64,000 nucleotides of DNA from Desertivirga sp966211215 (GCA_966211215.1 CBIHNR010000002.1:1-64000), one strand, 5' to 3'; shown: positions 16,536 through 25,712, counted from the stretch's first letter. Notes: generated by a model from the sequence alone, not told the origin. Made by a program: numbers and translations.

Positions 16536-17519
16536 TTAAAACCTTCCTCGTATTAAAGGCTGAATTTCACTGTTATACAGGTCCTTTAATTCGGATATCG
16601 TATTTTGGGAAAGGTGAGGTAGAGAGGAAGCTAAGACGTTGCTTTCCACCTGGCTGACTTTAGTTGCGCCGGGAATTACAGTTGTAATTTCCGGATGTTC
16701 TAAAATCCAGCGTATGGCCCATGAAGCTGTCCTTTCGTCTGGGAAATGTTTAGCAATTTCAGCCGCAAATTGTACGCCTTTGCTAAACTCAATACCCGAA
16801 AAGGTTTCTCCTACATTAAATGAATCGCCATTTGCATTGTAATTTCTATGGTCGTTCTGGGCGAAAGAAGTAGATTGATTGAATTTACCTGTCAAGAGGC
16901 CGCTCGCAAGTGGCACACGTACGATCAATGCCACATTTTTTTCCTTCGCCTTTGCGAAAAACTCTTCGGCATAATGCTGGCGGAATAAGTTAAAAATGAT
17001 CTGCAGGGATGCAATTCCCTCCTGCTCTAAACACAGTAGAGCTTCTTCTGCAGTTTCAACACTTACGCCCCAATGCTGAATTAGTTTTTCTTCCTGGAAT
17101 TTGCGTAAGTGCTCAAAAACCTTTCCTGATTGAAGTTCTTCCTGAGGGATGCAATGTAACTGCTCCAAAAACAATGAAGACTGCCCCAGATTTTTCAATG
17201 AAGACTCCACGTGCTGTTTCATTACATCATATTTGAAGTTTTGCGGCCAGCCATTAGGCGAATCGTGCCTTCTACCAAGTTTGGTTGCAACGTAAAGCTG
17301 CTTGTCTGTAGTTTTTAAAAACCTGCCAATAATGCTTTCGCTAATGCCCATTCCGTAGACATCGGCTGTATCAATAAAGTTTCCACCGGCATCAACAAAG
17401 CTGTTTAAAATGGCGAAAGCATCTTCATCGCTGATATTTCCCCAGTCTGCGCTGCCGAGTTGCCAGGTACCTAAACCAACTTCGGAGATATCTATTCCTT
17501 TAAATTTGCGGTATTTCAT
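16536..17519 (-). CDS. Aldo/keto reductase
   Basis: A 327-residue NADPH-dependent aldo/keto reductase with a TIM-barrel fold. It has the catalytic Asp-Tyr segment FIDTADVYG (about residue 50), the Lys in YVATKLG, the His in LEQLHCIP, and the C-terminal cofactor-binding TTVIPGATKVSQVESN. The closest general type is the NAD(P)-linked oxidoreductases annotated as YajO/IolS-like. The physiological substrate is unknown. It begins 3 bases after the cytochrome c gene and is probably co-transcribed with it. Confidence 0.9.
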   Translation of the reverse strand: MKYRKFKGIDISEVGLGTWQLGSADWGNISDEDAFAILNSFVDAGGNFIDTADVYGMGISESIIGRFLKTTDKQLYVATKLGRRHDSPNGWPQNFKYDVMKQHVESSLKNLGQSSLFLEQLHCIPQEELQSGKVFEHLRKFQEEKLIQHWGVSVETAEEALLCLEQEGIASLQIIFNLFRQHYAEEFFAKAKEKNVALIVRVPLASGLLTGKFNQSTSFAQNDHRNYNANGDSFNVGETFSGIEFSKGVQFAAEIAKHFPDERTASWAIRWILEHPEITTVIPGATKVSQVESNVLASSLPHLSQNTISELKDLYNSEIQPLIRGRF

Positions 17520-17522
17520 ATT

Positions 17523-17978
17523 TTATTTTCGAACTGCTTTTACATCAGCAAGAGTCACAGCGCTTGCCTTATTTCCAAAACTATTTCTTATGTACGTTAA
17601 AACATCGGCTATCTGCTCATTGCTTAGATGGCTTGCCGAAGGCATTACATTTGAATAGCTCTCCCCGTCAATATCAACACCTTGCATGCCTTTAAGTATA
17701 ATGTTAATCAACTGAGTTTTATTTCCTAAAACCTGCGAAGTGTGGATTAACGGTGCATTTAAGTTTGGTACTCCTCCTCCATCTGCCTGATGGCAAGAGA
17801 TACAATAGGTTCCATAAACCGCTTTCCCTCTGTTTATGGAAGCTTTAACTATGGCTGGAGAAACCATTGTAGCCTTAGTTGTTAAAGTAGGCTTTTTGAT
17901 GACTGCCTTTTTTACCTGGGCAAAACTGGCCGGTCCGGCCAAAATAGCCAGCATTAGGCTTGAGATAGCTCTTTTCAC
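17523..17978 (-). CDS. Periplasmic c-type cytochrome
   Basis: A small class I cytochrome c of about 151 residues. I choose the GTG at 17978 because it gives a clean signal peptide (VKRAISSLMLAILAGPASFAQ), while the longer frame adds a polar leader. The haem motif CISCH is at about residue 65, followed by a methionine ligand candidate (NVMPSASHLS). The helix typical of the family end, ADVLTYIRNSFGN, follows. It probably passes electrons in the periplasm. It is transcribed with the aldo/keto reductase. Confidence 0.85.
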   Translation of the reverse strand: MKRAISSLMLAILAGPASFAQVKKAVIKKPTLTTKATMVSPAIVKASINRGKAVYGTYCISCHQADGGGVPNLNAPLIHTSQVLGNKTQLINIILKGMQGVDIDGESYSNVMPSASHLSNEQIADVLTYIRNSFGNKASAVTLADVKAVRK

Positions 17979-18308
17979 GTGTGTGTTGTTTTGTTTTAAT
18001 TCTAATAATTGTAAATCATCCGTTTGGTTTGATAAATATTTCTTTGGCTTATCCCCCATGATAACCCAACTTTTTCACACCATTTGATGTAATGGCCTAC
18101 CATTATTCAACAAAGTTGAATGTAAATGTAATCCTTTTTTCATTAGAAATAGTTGCATAAGGCGAAGTGTTGTAATGGCTGGCTAACAAAGGCTTACCTT
18201 CCCCAATTTCTAGCGCATGAATTTCCATTAGTATGTAACCGTTGTTGAAAGGTCGCGTACAAATGTTCGTAACTGAGGGATAGCAATATTCTTTTATAAA
18301 GGGTGAGT
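17979..18308. other. Intergenic region between cytochrome c and porP/sprF
   Basis: Divergent promoter region for the cytochrome c gene (minus) and the PorP/SprF gene (plus). No perfect TAnnTTTG element is clear. A 41-codon minus-strand frame, ATG at 18228 to stop at 18103, reads like protein and ends in an alternating TFTFNF strand. It may be a small gene or the remnant tail of a larger one, but support is weak. Confidence 0.3.
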
Positions 18309-19205
18309 ATGAGAAGGTTATTGGCGTTGTTATGCCTATTGCCATTTTTTGCAGTGGGGCAGCAAAAGGCTATGTTTTCGCAATACATGTTCAATGGACT
18401 GGTTGTAAATCCGGCTTATTCTTCTATAGACGAATCTTTGAATATCACTGCCCTATCTCGTCACCAATGGGTTGGCTTCGAAGGAGCTCCAAATACTCAA
18501 ACTGTTTCATTACATTCTCCAGTTAAGGAATCTAATTCTTCTTTTGGTGTTATTTTAATGCGCGATCAGATTGGCGAGGTAATTACCGAAAACATGGGTA
18601 TGCTTTCCCTTGCTCAGCGCGTTGAAATCTTTGATGATACTTACCTCGCATTAGGGATTAGCGGCGGTTTAAGCAAATTTCAGGCTAACTATAGCCAGAT
18701 TAGTGATGGCAATTCTTTTCTGGACCCTGTTTTTAATGATGAAAACGAATTTAGAGGTAACGTAGGCCTGGGCTTGATGTTTTTCAGTAAAAAATTGTAT
18801 GCAGGTATCTCTTCCCCATCTTTTATGGAGTTTAAAGGAACACGCAGAACTTCTACATCTTTTAAAAAGCATTATATTATTAATGGAGGCTACCTGATGG
18901 CTTTAGGAGAGAATCTAAAATTCAAACCAAACATTCTGTTTAAGTATGTAAATGGATCTCCGATGCAAATGGATTTGAACGCTAATTTTCTGATTAGTGA
19001 AACCTTGTGGCTGGGCGCTTCTTGGAGGTCGTTTGATTCTATGGACTTTTTGGCCGAAATTCAGATTAGTCCCAAAATGCAAATTGGATATTCGTATGAT
19101 ATGACACATAGCCGCCTTGCCAGTGTGCAAAAGGGTTCGCACGAGTTTGTGCTAAGTTTCAGGCTCCCTGTAAAAGGAAGGAACTATCCTAAATGTTATT
19201 TCTAA
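18309..19205 (+). CDS. PorP/SprF family type IX secretion membrane protein
   Basis: A 298-residue outer-membrane protein of the PorP/SprF family. It has a signal peptide (MRRLLALLCLLPFFAVGQ) and then the family hallmark QYMFNGLVVNPAYSS, followed by repeated amphipathic strands expected for a beta-barrel. PorP/SprF proteins work with the type IX secretion system, often anchoring or exporting a specific partner. No other T9SS gene or large adhesin is adjacent here, so this is an orphan copy. ATG 18309 is preferred to the GTG two codons upstream. Confidence 0.9.
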   Translation: MRRLLALLCLLPFFAVGQQKAMFSQYMFNGLVVNPAYSSIDESLNITALSRHQWVGFEGAPNTQTVSLHSPVKESNSSFGVILMRDQIGEVITENMGMLSLAQRVEIFDDTYLALGISGGLSKFQANYSQISDGNSFLDPVFNDENEFRGNVGLGLMFFSKKLYAGISSPSFMEFKGTRRTSTSFKKHYIINGGYLMALGENLKFKPNILFKYVNGSPMQMDLNANFLISETLWLGASWRSFDSMDFLAEIQISPKMQIGYSYDMTHSRLASVQKGSHEFVLSFRLPVKGRNYPKCYF

Positions 19206-19217
19206 GGTGCTGATTAG

Positions 19218-19514
19218 TTAGTCGATACTTACAGTTAAGCCTTCCTGCTGTAGGATCTTGCGATATACTTCCAGTTCTGTAAAAGACCCTTCCAAAACCT
19301 CCGCTTTGCCTTTAGTATGTACTGTCCATGCAATTTTTTCGGCCTGTGCGTCTGAGTAATCCAGGTATTTGGAAAGGCAGTAAATAACGTGGTCGAATGT
19401 GTTTACTTCATCATTCCAGAGAATAAGGCGATGATTAACTTTTAAGCCGGCTAAGACCTCTTCGAGCGTAAAGGTTTCAACCTGAGTTTCAGTATCAGCA
19501 AAGCGGATGTTCAT
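19218..19514 (-). CDS. clpS: ATP-dependent Clp protease adaptor ClpS
   Basis: ClpS, about 98 residues, delivers N-degron substrates to ClpAP. The family core is visible: ILWNDEVNTFDHVIYCL (the N-end-rule pocket region with Asn-Asp and Thr), the AWTVHTKGKAEV helix-strand, and the C-terminal LTVSID. The start is ATG 19514; the longer frame uses a TTG inside the promoter element. A TAnnTTTG element ends 6 bases upstream, so the message is nearly leaderless. No clpA is adjacent. Confidence 0.93.
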   Translation of the reverse strand: MNIRFADTETQVETFTLEEVLAGLKVNHRLILWNDEVNTFDHVIYCLSKYLDYSDAQAEKIAWTVHTKGKAEVLEGSFTELEVYRKILQQEGLTVSID

Positions 19515-19520
19515 AATCTG

Positions 19521-19528
19521 CAAATTTA
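19521..19528 (-). promoter_or_regulatory. -7 promoter element of clpS
   Basis: The minus strand reads TAAATTTG, a perfect TAnnTTTG, ending 6 bases before the clpS ATG. A 22-bp palindrome lies directly upstream where the -33 region would be. Confidence 0.6.
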
Positions 19529-19531
19529 AGC

Positions 19532-19553
19532 AATCGGATTTTAAAATCCGATT
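19532..19553. repeat. 22-bp perfect palindrome between clpS and the MG2/plug gene
   Basis: The sequence from 19532 to 19553 reads the same on both strands, with GGATTT / AAATCC at its centre. It could be the terminator hairpin of the upstream minus-strand gene or an operator over the clpS promoter; its position fits both. Confidence 0.6.
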
Positions 19554-19569
19554 AAACTTAAACGTAAAA

Positions 19570-22281
19570 TTAATGCACAGTAAATCGATGGACAGACCTA
19601 AATACTTGCCCCTTCATAGTTAAACCTTCAGCAACAACTTTGTAGGTTCCGGGGTCGTCATCTGTGAAGAAGCTAACAGAAGCTTTTCCTTCGGTGGTTG
19701 TTGTTATACTGGGTTTCCAAAAAATGGTACTCCGCGGATTAATTTGTACCGAGTTGATATTGGCAACCGTATATACCGGGGAGTAAAACTCACGGGCAGT
19801 AAATAGGCCGAGAGGTTTGTAAGTAGCAACGCCAGGCGACAAGTTTCTGTAAGACAGATTGCGCTCGCCGCGTTTGGTGTTAATTATTAAAACGCCGCCT
19901 CCGCCTCGTATGCCGTAAATGGCGGTATTGCCAATGCTTTTAAGCACCTCAATACTTTCCACATCCTGGGGTACAATCATGCTCAAATACTCGGGCTCTA
20001 CGTAAACGCCGTCTATAACCAGTTGCATAGGTACCAGTCCTGAAAATGAACTATACATACTACGTGTAGAGTAGGCAATGCCGTTTTGAATAATAATTCC
20101 GGCAACCATACCTTGCAAGCACTGAGTCAGGTTAAGGCAGTCCTGTAGTTTATCGGCTTTGATTATGGCATCTGCGTTTCCTGCACCGTTAAGATTACTG
20201 GAGTTAGTGAGTACAGGTTTCTTTTCGGCAATTTTTACTTCTGCAAGCATAATGCTTTTGCGCAAAAGCCCATTTTTTCTCATCGTTTCAAAATCGGCCT
20301 GCCTTGACTTTAAGTAAGCCATTAGGTTTTGGTTAACATTGATTTCAAGTGAGGGCGAGTTTTTATTTCGGGTAACCAGCTGCGGCGGTATCTGGTCAAT
20401 TTCTATATACACTTTTTTCTTTCCTTTGGCGCTTCTTGCCTGGATCACAAATGTTGTACTATCATTAAAACTTAATCCAGGGAAGTTAAAGCGGCCATCG
20501 GCATTGGTTAATGTATCCATTATCACGCCATTGCCTTTAGATGGTAGCAAAACGACCTTGCCACCCATCACTGGTGTTCCATTTGGATTAACTACCCTGC
20601 CTCTGATGGTAATGTCTTGTTCTGGCGGAAAGATATTGCCGGGATAGGAATTGGTAATAATGCTGCCCCAGCTGTACCTGCGCCAACCCTGTGTAAGTAG
20701 TAGATTATCAAGGTGTTTCTTTCGTTGAGGGTTATTCTCCAGAAAATAATAGTTAGGGTTTTCAACATAGCCTTTAAGGTCGGAGCTCAACAAAAGGTTA
20801 GAAAGAATGGTAGTCTCTTTGAGATCATCAAAAGGTACAAGGCTTTCATTAATAACAGAAACTGAGAAATTACTTATTAAGCCGGCTACAGACGAATCTC
20901 TGGCTGAAAAGTCCAACTCAACTTTCTGACGTTTACTATAAGTCGCTTTATTGCTGGCTATCTCCACTTTAAAATTGGTAGGCTCAATGAAAGTTAAACG
21001 TTCTGCCACAGGCTGCATGGATGGAGAAAATAACGTAAACTGCAAAATTCCAGCAGGAAAGCGTTTTTTAGGCAGCATAGTTGAAAATGAGGTGTTGCTA
21101 AGTTTCGTTTTTGATATATATTCTATCAATCCATTGTTTTGGGCAATTAAGGTTAAATCTCCTTGTCCGGAAAGTCCATTACTTAAGAAAATCCTGACAA
21201 GCAGGCTGTCTGAATTGGTGTCGGTAACACTTAGCATATATCCTTCGGCCTGTACTTTGGGAAGCTCTATCTGCTTTTCTGCCCCATCTTTGGACTTGAT
21301 AATTGCTTTATACGAATTTCCTGCTTCGGGCAATAAGCTAAAGTTTCCCATACCCGCATGTTCGGATGAGAATTCGGTGATGGAGCTATTGTTCTTGTCG
21401 ATAATGGTTCCGCTAACCTCGCGGCTAAGCCCATCGCTGCCCACAGCCTTGAATCCCACTTTTGTGCGAATGCCACTTATCAAGTTTCCGCTTTCGGGAA
21501 AAAATTGAATATCTATTTCTGATGTAGTTGCTTTAATTGGAAATGTTTTATTAACGCTGGTGCTTTCATCCAGCTTAACACTTGTGTTAATTTTTCCAGA
21601 CTTTAAGATAAAGGGCTGGGTATTGGTGAATTTTACCTGAATCCTTCCTTTGTCATCTGTCATGCCTTTGCCAGAGGCAATACTTCTGAAATCGAGCTGT
21701 ACGAAATATTTAACCTCTTTATTGGACAAAGGGCTGCCATTAATATCCTGATAAATAATATCAGCGGTTACATGCTCTTTTATTCCGGTTTTGCTAAACG
21801 AATAATTTACAGAGGTGTAGATTTGATTGCTAAGGGCATTGCCAATCTGAATGGTCTTGTCAAAATAGAATTCTTCGCCAAAATTGCGCATCCAGGTGGT
21901 GTAGGCGCGAAGCCGGTAATTGCCCTCAGATAGCGAGTCGGAAAGGACGAAATCTCCAATACCAAGGCCAGAAGTTAAGGCTAGCCGAAGCGATTTTTTT
22001 ATCGAATCCTTTTCATTAATAAGGTCCACATAGAGGATTTTGCTTAGTCCCGATAACCGATTGTCATCAGCATTAACTACATAGGCTTTCAGCCAGATGC
22101 TGTCACCGATGCTATAATATGGCTTATCGGTATGCAAATGAACTTTTTCCTGAGGATTTTTTCGCCTATACTGGCTAAGCTTGTCCAACAAGGTTTTTAG
22201 AGGGTCGTCATCTTGCCACGTAAAGGCGAAGCTGGCCAGGCAGCAAAACAGGGTTGCGAGAAATGTAAGGCGCCGGTTCAT
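19570..22281 (-). CDS. Large MG2 / carboxypeptidase-regulatory / TonB-plug protein without a barrel
   Basis: About 903 residues, exported (signal peptide from MNRRLTFLATLFCC). From the N-terminus: a macroglobulin MG2-type domain (HTDKPYYSIGDSIWLKAYVV near residue 50) and further Ig-like domains. A carboxypeptidase-regulatory-like domain (about 570-640, TIRGRVVNPNGTPVMGGKV) follows, then a TonB-receptor plug-like domain (about 720-815, MQLVIDGVYVE, DVESIEVLKSIGNTAIYG, GGGGVLIINTKRG). It ends with a macroglobulin-like tail. The 22-strand barrel that should follow a plug is absent. Related proteins are common in Bacteroidota but their role is unclear; an outer-membrane or surface function is inferred. 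ATG 22281 is chosen because the longer frame starts near the dcd terminator. Confidence 0.82.
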   Translation of the reverse strand: MNRRLTFLATLFCCLASFAFTWQDDDPLKTLLDKLSQYRRKNPQEKVHLHTDKPYYSIGDSIWLKAYVVNADDNRLSGLSKILYVDLINEKDSIKKSLRLALTSGLGIGDFVLSDSLSEGNYRLRAYTTWMRNFGEEFYFDKTIQIGNALSNQIYTSVNYSFSKTGIKEHVTADIIYQDINGSPLSNKEVKYFVQLDFRSIASGKGMTDDKGRIQVKFTNTQPFILKSGKINTSVKLDESTSVNKTFPIKATTSEIDIQFFPESGNLISGIRTKVGFKAVGSDGLSREVSGTIIDKNNSSITEFSSEHAGMGNFSLLPEAGNSYKAIIKSKDGAEKQIELPKVQAEGYMLSVTDTNSDSLLVRIFLSNGLSGQGDLTLIAQNNGLIEYISKTKLSNTSFSTMLPKKRFPAGILQFTLFSPSMQPVAERLTFIEPTNFKVEIASNKATYSKRQKVELDFSARDSSVAGLISNFSVSVINESLVPFDDLKETTILSNLLLSSDLKGYVENPNYYFLENNPQRKKHLDNLLLTQGWRRYSWGSIITNSYPGNIFPPEQDITIRGRVVNPNGTPVMGGKVVLLPSKGNGVIMDTLTNADGRFNFPGLSFNDSTTFVIQARSAKGKKKVYIEIDQIPPQLVTRNKNSPSLEINVNQNLMAYLKSRQADFETMRKNGLLRKSIMLAEVKIAEKKPVLTNSSNLNGAGNADAIIKADKLQDCLNLTQCLQGMVAGIIIQNGIAYSTRSMYSSFSGLVPMQLVIDGVYVEPEYLSMIVPQDVESIEVLKSIGNTAIYGIRGGGGVLIINTKRGERNLSYRNLSPGVATYKPLGLFTAREFYSPVYTVANINSVQINPRSTIFWKPSITTTTEGKASVSFFTDDDPGTYKVVAEGLTMKGQVFRSVHRFTVH

Positions 22282-22298
22282 AAGAGAGAGGATAAAAT

Positions 22299-22328
22299 AA
22301 GAAAGCCTCAATGTATTAAGATTGAGGC
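22299..22328 (-). terminator. Terminator downstream of dcd
   Basis: A perfect 8-bp stem (22305-22312 GCCTCAAT with 22321-22328 ATTGAGGC) has an 8-base loop, followed on the minus strand by TTTC-TTATTTT. It separates dcd from the large MG2/plug gene. Confidence 0.7.
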
Positions 22329-22354
22329 TTTTACAATATATATAACTTTAATAA

Positions 22355-22891
22355 TTAAAAAGTGTTTTTCCACATCATGCTTTCTACCGGGCGGGTGGTT
22401 TTGTGGTTGTATTTGGCGTTGCCTTTGCTGTTGTAGAAGGTCTCAATCTCGCCGGCAACTTCAAAATAAATCAGTTGGCCAATAGGCATTCCGGCGTACA
22501 CCCTAACGGGCTGCGCTACCGATATTTCAAGAGTCCAGGTGTTGCAGAAGCCCACATCGCCCTTGCCTGCAGTTGCATGAATGTCAATTCCTAAACGGCC
22601 GGTGCTCGATTTTCCTTCCAGGAACGGAACATGTGAATGTGTTTCCGTGTATTCAACCGTTACGCCCAGATATAGCGTGTTTGGCTGTAACACATATCCT
22701 GCTTTTGGAATCTCAAAATGGTCTATTTCATTATGGTGTTTGGCATCAAGCACCCGGTTTTTATAAGTAGCAAGATACTTGCCTAAATGGACATCGTAAG
22801 AGTTTGTGCCGAGGCTTTCTTTTTTAAAGGGTTCTATAATAATGGTTCCCTTTTCAATTTCCTCTAAAATACGTTTGTCTGAAAGAATCAT
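22355..22891 (-). CDS. dcd: dCTP deaminase
   Basis: A 178-residue dCTP deaminase of the dUTPase fold, converting dCTP to dUTP for dTTP synthesis. Recognisable parts are SLGTNSYDVHLGKYL, the SSTGRLGIDIHATAGKGD segment at the active site, the catalytic Glu in TWTLEISV, and PIGQLIYFEV. Length is usual. It complements the dUTPase gene at 7.8 kb, giving the route dCTP to dUTP to dUMP. It stands alone, divergent from the phosphopantetheinyl transferase gene, and ends at a terminator. Confidence 0.95.
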   Translation of the reverse strand: MILSDKRILEEIEKGTIIIEPFKKESLGTNSYDVHLGKYLATYKNRVLDAKHHNEIDHFEIPKAGYVLQPNTLYLGVTVEYTETHSHVPFLEGKSSTGRLGIDIHATAGKGDVGFCNTWTLEISVAQPVRVYAGMPIGQLIYFEVAGEIETFYNSKGNAKYNHKTTRPVESMMWKNTF

Positions 22892-23110
22892 AATTCTACG
22901 AAAGCTTTTGGGGCTATAAAACTAGCAAATTTTTGCCCGAATGACACCAGTTAATGATTATATAACTGTTACTTAAACGCTTTATCAGATTGCCGATTTA
23001 TTGTTATATATGATAATTTAAGATAATTTTGATCGCTGATTTTGAAGCAAGCTGTAAAGAGAACCATATTGCTTTAATTTTTGCTAAATTAATTGAAATT
23101 TTAAACAGAT

Positions 23111-23770
23111 ATGGCTCTGGCTTATTATAAGCACCTTGATAGCACTTCTGCTTTCGGGGTTTGGAAGATTGAAGAAAGTGCAGACGAACTCTATGCTCAG
23201 CTGCAGCTGAATGATGGAGAAAAGGCTCACCTTGAGACGTTAAATAACGGAAAACGCAATCTCCATTGGCTAAGTACAAGGGTGTTATTGCGCAAAATGC
23301 TTAACACTGATAAATATATCGACTGCCAGGTGGACGAACACGGAAAGCCATACCTGGTAAACTTTCCCCACCATATTTCGTTAAGCCATTCTTTTGACTA
23401 CGCGGCGGTAATTATAAGTGAAGATAAGCCCGTTGGGATCGATATTGAATTAGTTAAAACTAAAATTGAAAAAGTGGCTAATAAGTTTTTAATAGACGAT
23501 GAGCTTGCTTTTATAGATGCAGAACAAAAAATAGAACACTTGTACGTTTGCTGGTGCGCCAAAGAGGCTATTTACAAATTACAGGGAAAACGTAACGTCT
23601 CATTTAAGGATAATATCAGGCTTAATAGCTTTCCATATAGCGCCGATGGACATTTCAATGCCGTGCTGGAAGTTGGTTCTGAACTTACTTCGTATGATGT
23701 GCATTACGAATCTTTTAAAGATTATATGATAGGGTATGTTGTAGGCTGCCGCGAATTAGTTGCGAGTTAA
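23111..23770 (+). CDS. 4'-phosphopantetheinyl transferase superfamily protein
   Basis: A 219-residue Sfp-type transferase that moves phosphopantetheine from CoA to a Ser of carrier proteins. The two metal/CoA signatures are present: VGIDIE (about residue 116) and WCAKEAIYK (about residue 155), with HISLSHS between strands. Which carrier it serves is unknown; no NRPS/PKS genes are in the window, so it may act on fatty acid synthesis or a distant cluster. lipB follows 9 bases later and is likely co-transcribed. Confidence 0.92.
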   Translation: MALAYYKHLDSTSAFGVWKIEESADELYAQLQLNDGEKAHLETLNNGKRNLHWLSTRVLLRKMLNTDKYIDCQVDEHGKPYLVNFPHHISLSHSFDYAAVIISEDKPVGIDIELVKTKIEKVANKFLIDDELAFIDAEQKIEHLYVCWCAKEAIYKLQGKRNVSFKDNIRLNSFPYSADGHFNAVLEVGSELTSYDVHYESFKDYMIGYVVGCRELVAS

Positions 23771-23779
23771 AGAGAATTA

Positions 23780-24481
23780 ATGAAGAATAAAAAAGTTAAG
23801 TTTCAGGATTGGGGGCTACTGGATTATCAAGAGGCCTGGGATAAGCAGGAGGAAGTATTTGCAGGTGTTGTATCCCAAAAAACAGATAACCGAAGCAATG
23901 GAACTGATAATCCTACCGATAACTTTTTGGTGTTTGTGGAACATCCCCATGTATATACACTCGGCAAAAGCGGCAAGCCAGAAAATCTGTTGTTAAATGA
24001 CGATGGTTTAAGAGATAAGCAGGCATCCTATTATAAAATAAATAGGGGAGGGGATATTACCTACCACGGGCCTGGCCAGATTGTTGGCTACCCTATACTT
24101 GACCTGGATAATTTCTTCACCGATATTCATTTGTATTTGCGCACCCTTGAGGAAGCCATTATTCTAACATTGGCGCACTATGGTATTCAGGCCGGCCGTT
24201 ATCCAGGTTACACCGGAGTTTGGCTGGACGCAGATAATAAGAAAGCCAGAAAAATCTGTGCTATGGGTGTACGTTGCAGCCGCTGGGTAACCATGCATGG
24301 CTTTGCATTTAATGTAAACGCGGACCTTAATTACTTTAAAAATATTGTTCCATGTGGAATAGATGATAAGGATGTAACTTCCATGGAACGAGAGTTGGGT
24401 TATAGATTGAATATTGACGAAGTGAAAGCCGTTTTAAAACAAAAAATTGCAGAACTGTTTGAAATGGAACTAATAGCTTAA
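23780..24481 (+). CDS. lipB: Lipoyl(octanoyl) transferase LipB
   Basis: A 233-residue LipB, which transfers octanoate from acyl carrier protein to lipoyl domains. Signature RGGDITYHGPGQIVGYPILDL (about residue 90) is intact, as are the catalytic Lys in ARKICAMGV and the catalytic Cys in IVPCGI. It is 9 bases after a phosphopantetheinyl transferase gene, which makes functional sense since both work on acyl-carrier chemistry. lipA is not in the window. Confidence 0.96.
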   Translation: MKNKKVKFQDWGLLDYQEAWDKQEEVFAGVVSQKTDNRSNGTDNPTDNFLVFVEHPHVYTLGKSGKPENLLLNDDGLRDKQASYYKINRGGDITYHGPGQIVGYPILDLDNFFTDIHLYLRTLEEAIILTLAHYGIQAGRYPGYTGVWLDADNKKARKICAMGVRCSRWVTMHGFAFNVNADLNYFKNIVPCGIDDKDVTSMERELGYRLNIDEVKAVLKQKIAELFEMELIA

Positions 24482-24487
24482 TTACAA

Positions 24488-24892
24488 ATGTTCTTTAAGA
24501 AACCGGCGATAATTATAGCAGTACTAGTATTAATATTGCTGGTTGTTTTGTATTCTCAGGTTAATCCCACGAACTATAGTTTCTTTCCAAAATGCCCATT
24601 TTACGAGCTAACCGGGTTTAATTGCCCTGGCTGTGGTTCTCAAAGGGCGTTACATGCCTTATTACATGGCAATCTGACAGCAGCTGTAAATTATAATTTG
24701 TTGTTTGTAGTTAGCCTGCCTTTCATAACCGCTTACTTTGTGCTAAGGCTTTTATCAATAATTAAAGGTGGCGGAATGAGGCTATATTTATTTGATCACC
24801 CTAATGCGCCGATGTTAGCAGTGTTGTTGGTGCTTATATTCTGGTTTGTAAGGAACCTCCCGTTTACTCCTTTCAATTTTCTCGCTGCCTAA
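24488..24892 (+). CDS. DUF2752 membrane protein
   Basis: A 134-residue membrane protein of the DUF2752 family. The family mark is the Cys-rich stretch CPFYELTGFNCPGCGSQRALHAL followed by GNLTAAVNYN, flanked by three hydrophobic helices. The function of the family is unknown. It follows lipB by 6 bases. Its stop codon overlaps that of the convergent RDD gene by 3 bases. Confidence 0.85.
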   Translation: MFFKKPAIIIAVLVLILLVVLYSQVNPTNYSFFPKCPFYELTGFNCPGCGSQRALHALLHGNLTAAVNYNLLFVVSLPFITAYFVLRLLSIIKGGGMRLYLFDHPNAPMLAVLLVLIFWFVRNLPFTPFNFLAA

Positions 24893-25623
24893 TTTTCGAA
24901 ATGTTGTAAATGGTTGTAATCCTTTACGATTGTTTCTAAAAACTCTTCGTCGTCTTTTTTTAAGCTATAGCGAATGTTCAGATGCTCTTTTATGCGATTG
25001 GCAGTAGCATGTATAAGCGGATAGTTTTGGCTGCTATGAAAGTTGCTCAAAACTTCATGGACAATTTCTATCTCTTTATCGGATAAGTTGGCCGCTTCGG
25101 GAAATACTACTTCATAATTAGAAGATGGAGGCATAAATGCCACGTGGCTAATATCGGTGCGTGGGTGGGTACGTACTACGGTGGTTCCTGCAACCATATC
25201 GCCAATGCGTTGCTTTTTTTCTGATGCAGCAACGGAAACCAAAGCGCCTAATCCTGAGGTAACCGACATATCTACAATTCGAAACAACCATCTTAATATG
25301 TATTGCCCAATGGTTGGCCTTGCTCCATCCAGGCTTATCACTTTTATTTTCATTACCCGTTTGCCAATACTCTGCCCATTAAAGAAAACTTCACAAATCA
25401 GGTCGTATAAGGCGTATAGAAGAAACAATCCGCCAAATACCAAGCCAGTTACCCACTGTTCACTGGAAGGGAACTTTATTAGCCACGAACTAGCCACAAT
25501 AAAAAAGAAAACCAAGGCCCAGAGAAGCCCATCCAGCAAATAGGCTAAGAACCTTGGGCCGAAGCCTGCCAATTCATATTCGATATCAATATTTTGTGAT
25601 GTGGTTACTCGTACGGTTTCCAT
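24889..25623 (-). CDS. RDD family membrane protein
   Basis: A 244-residue RDD-domain protein. Residues about 15-150 contain the domain with its Arg (GFGPRFLAYLLDG) and Asp (LYDLICEVFFNGQSIGKR) positions and several membrane helices. A cytosolic C-terminal part of about 90 residues follows. RDD proteins may act in ion or small-molecule transport. It is divergent from the SpoIIM-DUF4129-MoxR genes, a set in which RDD genes are frequently found, so it likely belongs to the same system. Confidence 0.88.
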   Translation of the reverse strand: METVRVTTSQNIDIEYELAGFGPRFLAYLLDGLLWALVFFFIVASSWLIKFPSSEQWVTGLVFGGLFLLYALYDLICEVFFNGQSIGKRVMKIKVISLDGARPTIGQYILRWLFRIVDMSVTSGLGALVSVAASEKKQRIGDMVAGTTVVRTHPRTDISHVAFMPPSSNYEVVFPEAANLSDKEIEIVHEVLSNFHSSQNYPLIHATANRIKEHLNIRYSLKKDDEEFLETIVKDYNHLQHFEN

Positions 25624-25712
25624 GGAAATAAATATTCCCGAATTTAATTTTTTTGTTGATGATTTGAAATTTGTCGCTATTTTAACTGAAAATATTCCTG
25701 CCTAAACCAGCA

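Noticed and set aside
18103..18228. 41-codon minus-strand frame between cytochrome c and porP/sprF
   Set aside because: It reads plausibly, but it has no family, no clear promoter and no signal peptide. I noted it in the region entry instead of calling a gene.
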